A stretch of DNA of 64,000 nt from Morchella semilibera (lineage: Eukaryota; Ascomycota; Pezizomycetes; Pezizales; Morchellaceae), in the NCBI GenBank assembly GCA_009192285.1, contig WBVU01000021.1:278995-342994 (forward strand). The letters run 5' to 3'. The translations under genes and the position numbers were made by a program. Shown piece after piece: positions 55,135 through 64,000 of the stretch (positions within the stretch are counted from its first letter, which is position 1; every line of letters starts with the position of its first letter). A model generated the notes under the pieces. The model saw only the letters and a list, made by a program, of their open reading frames with translations. It was not told the origin of the DNA and searched no databases.

Positions 55135-56435
55135 GGCAAAAATTAGATACTTGTCATTATTTTTCTGGTTCGCCTAGTTGGTTAAGTAGGTTAACCTCTA
55201 TGTTCCTGGGTGAGGCATGATTGAGCCAGTCTTGTAAGAGGTTGAGTTAAGGACATGTAGCCCCCGGCTGATTACAGTTAAGTAATGAAATAAGAAAGTC
55301 AAAACAGAACAACCCCAGGTAGATACACTTAAAGAAGTCTTTACAAGTCAATAGACGTGAAATATCGTCCCCATATCCTTCCTCCTGACTCTTCAATTCT
55401 CTCCCTCCAGCCGACCGTGTGAGCCTCCCCAGGAGCAACCCCGACCCCGCCGCCGCCGCCCAACCGTCCAAAACGCCCTCTTTAATTCTAATATCCAGTC
55501 CCTCTGGCCTAACAGTTAAAACGACTCACTTGAGATCATTAGGAACTACTCAAAAGAATTGAAAACAACCCAAACGATCGGATCACAACAGTACAGCTAC
55601 AGCTTACGGAGGTCAACTAATGACCGGGCCAATTTTTTACATCATATCTCCTTTTCGCTCTAGCGAACAGGTTATGCATCGCAGGGAATATCTGGGTTAG
55701 ATCGTTTAAGGATTAATATGTGTCGGGAAAAAAACGTAACTAGTTGACGAATAGGGGACTCTAGGCCAATGGAAATTGTAGGACTGGAGATCAGGGAAAC
55801 AACGTAAAATCAGTCAAAATTAGGCTTATTCTGATTCAGATATAACCGCTTCCATACCAGAGCACTTAAGCCAGCCACCCTTGACACTGATTTAGCGATG
55901 ATAATTGAGGGGAGGCTGTAACTCTAAATTCAGAGAAGCACTCTTGATCCTATGATCCTATGCATATGCAGTTCTTTTAGTGTCGAATTTACCAGGCCCC
56001 CAAGACTTATCTCCGATGGAGAAGGGTTCGTTAAGACCGGCCCGAGCCGCTTGGTATTACTGGGGAAGCATGCATACATTGACCTGCAGGACAGCTGGTC
56101 CTTGATCTTTCAAAACGGGCTGTTATCATGTAATAGTAGAATATCTACCTACAAAGGTGTGCCAACCCCGCAGTCGTCGCAGGATCGGCATCTTGAACTG
56201 CGCCTCTAGCCGATCCTAGCCTTAGACTGTGTTGGCAATCTTTAGACGCAACCTCCCAAAATGCATTGTTGAACTCTTTGGCCCAATCACTTACCGACTG
56301 TCGATGTGAATATCGGTGGGGCGGACTATTCGGTAGAACTCTCTTCGGTGTTGAGGTTCATCGGGCCTTTTCGAATGAGCTACATACTTAGAAATGCCAA
56401 CCAAGACTGTCCGTTTTGAATTGATGTTTCCCATG

Positions 56436-56640
56436 TCTTTGCTTGTTGCCGGTTTTCACCACTTATTAGCGTGGAGATATTCAACAGACTAGCTATGATT
56501 GGGGCTGTCACACTGCCAAAGAGAACAAATCTGCTCCAAGCAAGAAAGGATCTGCTGAAGGAGGGGTGACAAGCGTGACAGAATCAAGTTTTCGCCCACT
56601 TGAGGTAGATTTACAAGGTCCTGAAAACAGACGAAGACAT
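56436..56640 (-). repeat. dispersed repeat C, copy 3
   Basis: Same orientation as 38559-38733 and closely similar (TTATTAGCGTGGAGATATTC, CAAAGAGAACAAATCTGCTC). It carries a short extra block (CGCCCACTTGAGGTAGATTT) absent from copies 1 and 2. Confidence 0.8.
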
Positions 56641-59600
56641 TAAGACCTACCTTAGAACCGCCGACTCAAATCGATGCGGCTGATAAAATCGAGTGCGCAT
56701 GATGACAAATATCAGCCTTTGTAATCTGTTACCTGGTGATGCTCAGCCTGCAGGGTAGGCTGCCGATATCTCCTCAGTTCACCACCGACCGAGTGTGAGG
56801 TCCTTTCATACGCAAAAAGTTGCGCTGCAGCCAAGAGACATTCAGGTGCTGGGTGGTGAACACGCTGGGCGGGGAGCGAGGTAGTTAGTCATAGGCTAAT
56901 GTCACCGGGGCGGAAGATAGGCTTTGTGCTCTCCCGAAGAAAGAATTTCTCGGCGCATGAAGATGAGATACGCCAAGACCTATATTTGGTAAAGGTTAAA
57001 AGGAGTTGAGCAACGTCGATTAATTAAGTGAAGGGCTCGGACAGGAAATAAATAAAGACTGAAAAGTACAGGATTTTTACCAGCGTGTTTTTACAGGACT
57101 TCTTGGGAGGTAGAAGTTCTTTCCACGCTTTAGCAAAGCTACCTGAGAATCAAAAAAAAAAAGAAATAGAACACCCAAATGGGCGGGGACTGTTTGGAGA
57201 ACGTAGTTCATGCCTATGCTTGTGATAGTACCATATTTCTGATGATAGTGATTTCTTTCCCCCAAGCGCCAACAACCGCACCAATATTATGCATAACTAT
57301 ATTATGTTTCTTGAATTTAGGAACAAATGTATTCCTCCTATATATCTATCCTACAAGCCACATTGATTCCATAACTGAGCATTTCCCAGTGTATATAGCT
57401 TTGCGCTAGCTTTCTGCCGTCTAATTTTGATGTTTTGGCGGCAATGTAAGCTGTTTTGTTTTGATCTCAGGATGAGGAAATTACCTTTTGCATTCGATTC
57501 GAGTATAACCTTATTCTATAGCTCGGTGGGTTAGGAACATCTCCGGCGACATGATAGTGCCTTTTTCTAGACTGGAGACACCGTTTATAACTTGGAAACA
57601 CTGCCCCGTAGATGTAGGATATGATCAATAAAGTTGGAGATTTCGGAGCAAAGCCTTGGTGAGCATCCCTAGACTAACCTATCCGAGCTAAACCCTGTTC
57701 CGGATGATAACCACGCCCCCGAACGATCGCGGGGATATCACCGCTGATATAGGAGGACTCGGAGAAGCATTTTGCTAAATGAGGATCCATACCCGCAGGA
57801 ATACCTAGGCGGAACGTGGGAACGCTCAGGACGCTGTTGGCGGTGTGGCGGTACTGAACAAACACCAAGGAAGTTGTTGGCAACGTATGATGTTTGCAAC
57901 ATGGGCATTTTGTAGCATGGATATTTTTGGAATGTTGACTGAAGACACTTTTCTACCACCCCAAGAAGGGAGTTCTGGGCTGTGGACAATGCGGGGGAGA
58001 TAGTCTGGGCATGTCGTCGCCGAGGTAAGCTACTCTTTTGGTAGTTAGAGACAATAGCTTTGGCCGACTACAACATAGATAAACGATTCCAGCGTCTGAG
58101 GGAATCGTCGATGACCTGTCGGTACTTCTCAGGATATTGAGGGCGTTGTCGCCGCCAAATATTGAAAAGGTGTGAATCTTTCCCTCTCAGATATGAACGG
58201 TTCTGCAATAGGGTCGTAAGATCAGTAATGTACTTTAGAGGATGAAGTTTACTCTGTTTGTGGCTCTATAAATGTGGGCGGCGAGGTCTTACTCTTTACA
58301 TCCGCTAATATATAATATGGCGGATACTTCCTCTCTAGGTCTCCGCGTAACAGCGCCCCACTTTATACATATACGTATTACACAACTCGGCTAACCTACC
58401 CCCAAACTTGTTTAATACTACCATTGCCCACACTCATCTCTCGGCAGCTCTCACTCACAGCCAGGCGCATTCTCAGCCTTTGGCGTAGGACAGGCTCTCA
58501 ATCATTTCATCCAACCTTTCATCACCGGCCCTAGCTGGTTGTGTCCATCTGTTGATATTTGGTCGCCTGGTGGGAGAGGTGCGCAGTTCGAGACTTTATT
58601 CGCTTGGCTGGGTAGAGGACTCTTTATGTAGAGAGGTCTTATATACTTGTAGAGATAGCATACTGGGTCCTTTTACTAATGACCTGATATATGTACCGGA
58701 GAAAGTTTCTGGCGCCCTGCCTGACTCTGCTCCGAAGCAACGCGTAATGCGGTGGGACTTGAATCGACCGACTCCTGGGCACTAGGGATTATTATCACGG
58801 CTTCCGCGTTCCTCGGAAACCCACAACGAACACTATTGTTTGTCTATGCAGCGAGTGACGTACTGTGATCGAGTGATCCTCCATGAACCGTAATCCCAAG
58901 TTATCACAAAATCAATTTGTGAAAAGGTGTCAATCATGGATAGCTCACCCTTCCATAGGAATGAGCTTGATTCCAGATTCCTCCACACTCCTGCATCTCT
59001 GTATTGTCGGTCGGATCTGGTTTTGAACCCCCCCATAGTCGCTCAGCCAGATGGGGAGTGCGGCAATTCCTGAACGCCGCAATAACTTAAAGGTTACATA
59101 CTCGTATCAAGACTACCCTCATTCTACCAGGGGCTCATGGCTTGGGAATGAGGGAGACAGAACACTAATGATAAATATCTGGTATATAGATAACATAATG
59201 CTCGATCTAGGGATTAGACATGCCCGTTTAGAGTCGGTTGAGGGTTCAGTATTCAATGGCATATTGGGGCGTAGGTTATAAACCACAGAGCTTTTATCAA
59301 TTCCTTGAACGATGTTTGAGAGTTATAATATTTATGTGGCCCTCTGGATAAACATCTAGACAATTGATCATAAACCCAATTTAAGATTCAAAGTGTTGCT
59401 ACTATTCTTTCGGATAGACTCCTTGCAAACTTCCGCATCACTACGGTACCATTACGCCCGCCTCATCTAGTACTATTTTTGGCAAACTTTGATATATAGA
59501 TCTACCATAGGCGGTATATATATACACGGTATATATATACCTTCTCCTTACATCCTTCTTCTCTTCTTCAATCTCGTTCTCAACACCGCCAAGACTTGAG

Positions 59601-60806
59601 AATAGGGAGGATCGCCCCACAACCCCGACTTTTCTTAGGCTTCATTGTCTTCAAGATAGTCAAATCTTCTCACATTCCGACGGACAGCTCTCCTCTGTAC
59701 ACACCCACAAGAGATGTCTCCTACCTTTAGGGATGCCCTTTTTCTCCACTCTCCTCCGGGTTTTCTACAACCCACCCTCACTCCCACAGGCTCCTCTGCT
59801 CTTTTGCTCAGAAGCTCGCCATTCCATAGACCCCTTCCTTTTAGATTACAACCGGGTCCATCCCTATTATCCTAGGCAGCGTGTCCTCATCAGAAATTTG
59901 CCCATAGTCAGCTAGGGAGATTGTGTAAACCAGTAAATCCAGCACCCACACCACACCACCCGCTTGCCAAGCAATTACCCCGCTTTTGAGGGTTTTTTGC
60001 CTTGGAGGCACTTCTACAACCGGCCGCGCCGCGTGCCATCTCCCATTTGAGGGATTGCTCGGTTCGATTTTCTTTTGTACTTGCATTTGCTTCTTTTCTT
60101 TTTTTCTTTTACTTTTCTTGGGGGGGCTGAGCTCTTGGTGTCTGCCTTGTAAGAGGAACTCGAAAGAGTGCGGTGCGGTTGGGAGCATACCATAGTTTCT
60201 ATACCTCGGGTTTGGCTATCATTTTATTTTTGAGGAGGCACAGGGGTTTTTTTACGCCATAGTTTTTACTTTACGAGATGATTTTGTACCCGAAACTAAA
60301 ATTCAAATGATTTAGAAAAAAAAAAAAAATACCTTCTCCTTAGCGTAACCTCCAGGCCTTCGTTTAACCCATATATGGATTTCGAAGTGATGATAGCTAT
60401 AACTTTGGTGATCTCCTCACATACTCTACATTCCCAGTGGGTACATGACCCTCCTTCTGATCCACAAAATAACCCCCATTCTATAGATGCCTGGCAGAAA
60501 TGGGTCTACTCGCGATCCGGGTAATCCTGGTCAGGAAGACCAGGGCTAGGGTTCCTATTCCTCTCTTATATCACTCATATCCTCCGTATCTCATGGGACC
60601 ACAACGACCTCGTATGTATTCACACTGTAAGCCCAACCACGGTCGATATCCTACTTCACTAACCACACAGCCTACTTGCCAGTCCACGCCTCATCGGTCA
60701 GTACCCACAGCTCCTCCCAATAGAACAGTCTTGCCAACCCCGCATTCTTGGCACATTTTTCTCCTCCACAGCCTAGCTCTTGCTTGCCCCCCCTCCCCCA
60801 AGTTAC

Positions 60807-60830
60807 GATTACTTTATATATAAAGTAATC
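60807..60830. repeat. perfect 24-bp palindrome
   Basis: GATTACTTTATA and its exact mirror, with no spacer, in a C-rich context. Confidence 0.85.
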
Positions 60831-62993
60831 GCCATGCCTACTTACCACATCCATAGTCACGCAACGGTGATGAGAGAGACGGGTGACTCGGGTACATCTA
60901 CCCTTTCCCCGCCGTTTCCCCCCTCCCCCCGCTGCTTCCCTCCACCCCCCACCCCCCTTATGCCCCACAACTCCTTCTATCAGCCTCCACTCTAACCAAG
61001 TCTAGGATCTTTGATTACACACTCACCCTATGTACCGCGACCGTCGTATATATCTTCATGTGCCACGTTTGCCATTGGCACAACCAACTCTCCATCCTCC
61101 CAATGCTATACGGGGACATCGTGTGGGAAGTGCTATGGGCATATGCACTCCACATCTCTCACTCAGGGAGACTGGCTCGAACCGGGTATCACCCCAGAAC
61201 CCGTACATACGATATGCGGGCGAACACGGTTCCTTACCCAGTGCAGGTGTTGGCTATGATGTTAGTTCCCCTGGCGTTAGTTTCTCCTTTTTTCGTGGGG
61301 GGCGGGGGGCAGGGGTAGTTGTGGGGGTTGAATGAGATTGTTAGGTTAATGAATGGATGTGTAGAACCTTTTTCATTTTCCCGACAACGGGGTCCTGGCG
61401 GCGGGTGGAACAGCGAGAGGGAGAAGCAGCGGAAAAAGGAGGAGGTGGGTAAGCGGTGGTAGAGGCGGGTTAGTGGTGGTGGGGAAAGTACCCAATGGGG
61501 AGCAGGAGTTGGGGGTTGGTGTGGAGATCATTGGGAAACCGGGGGTAGTTGATCATGAGGAGCGGAAGCTGGCGGTATAGGAGTGCCCTGTGATGGTGTG
61601 TGCACCTTGGGAGGGTGGACGGTAATGATAGGGGGGGGGGGTCTGGAGTATCGGTTTTATCAAGACAGGAGGGGATCATACTTTTTTATATGATTTGGAG
61701 AAATTGGTTTGGTGTTTTGGGGTTTGAACAATGATCTGGGCAGGGTAGGCGGTGTAACATTCCTGCATGTACTGATCATGTCTATCTTGCCTCTAGTGTT
61801 CGGCCGGTATCGATTCGCTTTCGGCTCAGAGCGGGGGGCCCGGCAACACGCGCGCGCAGTTGCGGTAACACCTGATTGTGGTAATCACCCCGCCACCCTC
61901 TTACCAATCCCGGGACTACGCAGCTGTGGTGATATACGGTAGAGCAAGGAGTGGGTTAGTATAGGTGCGGGGGTTTTGTAGGTGCACATAAGTCGGCTAT
62001 AGGAGGTGGTTATGGACCTAGGTTCTGGGAGCTGGTGGCAAGATGGCGGTAATAGTGGCGGTATCGGGGGTGTGGTTCTGATAGTGCCGGTTGTATGTGT
62101 CCATGGTGGGATGTACACAGTGTACCTATACGGGGGATTTTTTTTTTGTTTACTTCATTAATTACATCCAGTCCTTAGGCTATGGTAATGGCCCACTCCC
62201 CTCTGGAGCAGGTCTACCTATACGGGGGAACTAGCTAGTACATGAGGAATAAATGTATACTTTCACCCGCTCATGAGCAGAAAGCCGACTTTCATCGTCG
62301 GTGCCTTATGATACTCAACAAGACTTTTCATGAGAGAGTTTCTGCTTAGTACTGAAGCATCTATCAAACCGATTCAGCAGTGGGGGTTTCACAGAGCTAT
62401 TGGAGAAACCCCCCCCCCCCTTTCTATAATATCGGAACGCTCCGACAGCCTTACTTAGCCTCGCTCCATGGCGCTGCAATGAGTTCAAGATTGTTACATC
62501 CGTGCTGATCAAGTGTCTAGGCATGCACTAGCGCTAGATGTAAAATAATTATTTATATCCCTAGAGTTGAACTAGATATTAGCTGATCATGAGCTATCAC
62601 CCACCCAGTACTCTCCACATGTTTTAAAGTATCAGCATGGGTCGCTGCAGGAAGTCTGCTAATCTGGGTGCATAATATCCATATCTACCTTATTCTATGA
62701 GTAGATGAGACATATCGAAGCACTGTCGAATTCTTCACACTAGAAAATGAAGTCGAGTGATAACTTATGTCTCGCCAAAGACCCTTTTTTTTTTTGTTTT
62801 ACTTCATATTCGCATGCAGCCCTAAGGCTATGGCGGCGTACTTTAATCCAGGCTTTCCTTGGAGAGAACCAAATTCTGCCATTTCCGTTTAGCCACACTC
62901 CCACATTTCCACATGCGGGTGTCAAGTACCTGGAAAACCCCTCCCCGTGGAGGCAGAAACCATCCCACATGCCAAGCCAGGAGAGGAAGTCCT

Positions 62994-63045
62994 CGTCTGG
63001 GTGCGTCTGGGTGCGTCTGAGTGCGTCTGGGTGGGTGCGTCGTGC
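62994..63045. repeat. short tandem repeat, GTGCGTCTGG units
   Basis: About four to five 10-bp units with small changes (GTCTGGGTGC, GTCTGAGTGC, GTCTGGGTGG). Confidence 0.75.
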
Positions 63046-63049
63046 GCCT

Positions 63050-63190
63050 CCAGAAAGATGGCACATCACATTTGGCTCGTCTAAGCACATCCAAAATGTG
63101 ACAGGTCACGTTTGGCTCGTCTAAGCGCGTCCAGAAGTGACATGTCGTCTTTAGCTCGTCTAAGCTCGTCTAATGTCGTCTTTTGACGTC
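63050..63190. repeat. tandem repeat of about 40-46 bp, TTGGCTCGTCTAAGC units
   Basis: Three imperfect units share GTGACANGTCACGTTTGGC-like starts and GGCTCGTCTAAGCNCATCCA; the last decays to GCTCGTCTAA repeats. On the minus strand it follows a tRNA-like stretch at 63250-63200. Confidence 0.7.
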
Positions 63191-64000
63191 CCAAATTAAT
63201 ACCGACCTTACGTTGAAGTGATGACCAAAGCGGCCGTCCTAACCAATGGGGTAAATATGGTGAATATCTACGATAACCACAAACGGCTAGTGCACTCGTT
63301 TATCTCATTGGCAGGCTGTGGGATCGGCATCAATCAGGTTACCGGAAAATAGAGCTGGCTCCATTTGCGCGAGGTGTCTACTGCCGAGATATCAAATGAA
63401 AAGTCCCAAGGGATTAGGAATAAGACTTTAATCTCAGCTAACCATCAAAAACCCTCAGGAGAAAGCCCTCGTGAGCCTAGAGTATAGAAGCGAAAGAACG
63501 AGAGTATTAAATTTCAACGTTGATAACAACACGACCACCGGCGCGCCGCAGGACGAGGACTGAGGAAATCGCCAATACTTTTGTAGGTACATGTAGAGGT
63601 CGGCAGACATTGTAAAGCGAAGTTTTATCCTCAAACGAATACTGTAGCCCCACCTCCGCTGGTAAGGGCCAGAGAAGCTAATTGCAACAATCTTACTGGA
63701 CCTCGCGGCACGCTTCCTTGACCCCCCCTCTGTACCAGCACTAATCGCGCAAATAGTAAACGGACCAATAGATAAGTAGATATCTTACCGGGCGAGAGAA
63801 TGTGTTGGTGAGGGTATATGGGCGGAGGAGGATATCAATACAAAAGGACCATAAGGAGAAAGTAGACCTGAGGAAGGCGGACACGCGGGACGGATATTGA
63901 TACAAGCCCTTGAGAATATATATATGTATTTTGTATTTATTTCATCTGACTTATTATGAGAACAACGGCATGTGCATAAATAAATCAACATCTGACAAGA
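63191..64000. other. terminal stretch, no gene seen
   Basis: Contains two tRNA-resembling scraps (63210-63250 minus, 63300-63350 plus) that lack complete arms, and AT-rich sequence near 63910-63950. Nothing else was identified. Confidence 0.45.

Larger units (their letters stand above)
55135..62993. other. long region without a convincing gene
   Basis: Apart from dispersed repeat C (56436-56640) and a palindrome at 60807-60830, I see short frames, AT-rich and C-rich low-complexity tracts (60781-60960, 61621-61640) and a direct repeat CGGTATATATATAC at 59514-59541. A multi-exon gene with weak coding signal could be missed. Confidence 0.45.

Noticed and set aside
55480-55530. Sequence resembling the 5' half of a tRNA (CTCTGGCCTAACAGTTAA)
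   Set aside because: Anticodon stem does not pair and no T arm follows.
63300-63355. tRNA-like stretch (CTCATTGGCAGGCTGTGG)
   Set aside because: Resembles a D and anticodon arm but has no T arm or acceptor pairing.
4800-64000. CRISPR arrays or bacterial operons
   Set aside because: No spaced direct-repeat array and no operon structure; all evidence points to a eukaryotic nuclear genome.

Overview
The window looks like repeat-rich nuclear DNA of a filamentous ascomycete, most likely a Pezizomycete (truffle or morel type). Reasons: introns of 54-125 nt with CTAAC/CTGAC-like branch sites, a STAND/NACHT-ankyrin (NLR-type) gene, a Ty3/gypsy LTR element, many TA-flanked MITEs, and AT-rich transposon tracts next to GC-rich low-complexity genes. 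The species is an inference. Only about five gene-like units look like host genes. Most of the rest is layered mobile DNA.

Layout. 162-3784 (-): four-exon NLR-type gene with a worn hydrolase-like N-terminus, a NACHT ATPase and ankyrin repeats, cut by one in-frame stop. 4807-5040: a MITE. 5512-6606 (-) and 6965-8099 (+): a divergent pair encoding a coiled-coil protein and a collagen-like Gly-X-Y protein. 8100-11717: no gene seen. 11718-20700: two foldback-type repeats that took in a solo LTR (itself holding a MITE), a second-family solo LTR, and a nearly complete Ty3/gypsy element (14522-20365; 402-bp LTRs with about six mismatches; 5-bp target duplication).

20976-33159 is the most unusual part. 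It holds fossils of two copies of a multi-gene element with a geminivirus/genomovirus-like replication protein (rolling-circle endonuclease plus SF3 helicase motifs). It also holds a stem-loop carrying the nonanucleotide TAATATTAT, and converging candidate structural genes whose products resemble each other between copies. The copies lie in mirror orientation and are interrupted by foldback elements, MITEs and a solo LTR.

33160-39200: a complete foldback element, a Tc1/mariner transposase remnant, several hairpin MITEs and a nested inverted-repeat structure. 41283-43522 (+): a four-exon gene for a proline-rich protein with N-terminal membrane segments. 43523-51400: mostly non-coding, with simple repeats, a telomere-like array, an ankyrin fragment and more MITEs. 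52014-52790 (-) and 54196-55134 (+): two divergent, distantly similar proteins of unknown function. 55135-64000: no convincing gene, a dispersed repeat, a perfect palindrome and tandem repeats at 62994-63190.

The genes do not form an obvious pathway. The common thread is repeated nesting of mobile elements, which lets several insertions be ordered in time.
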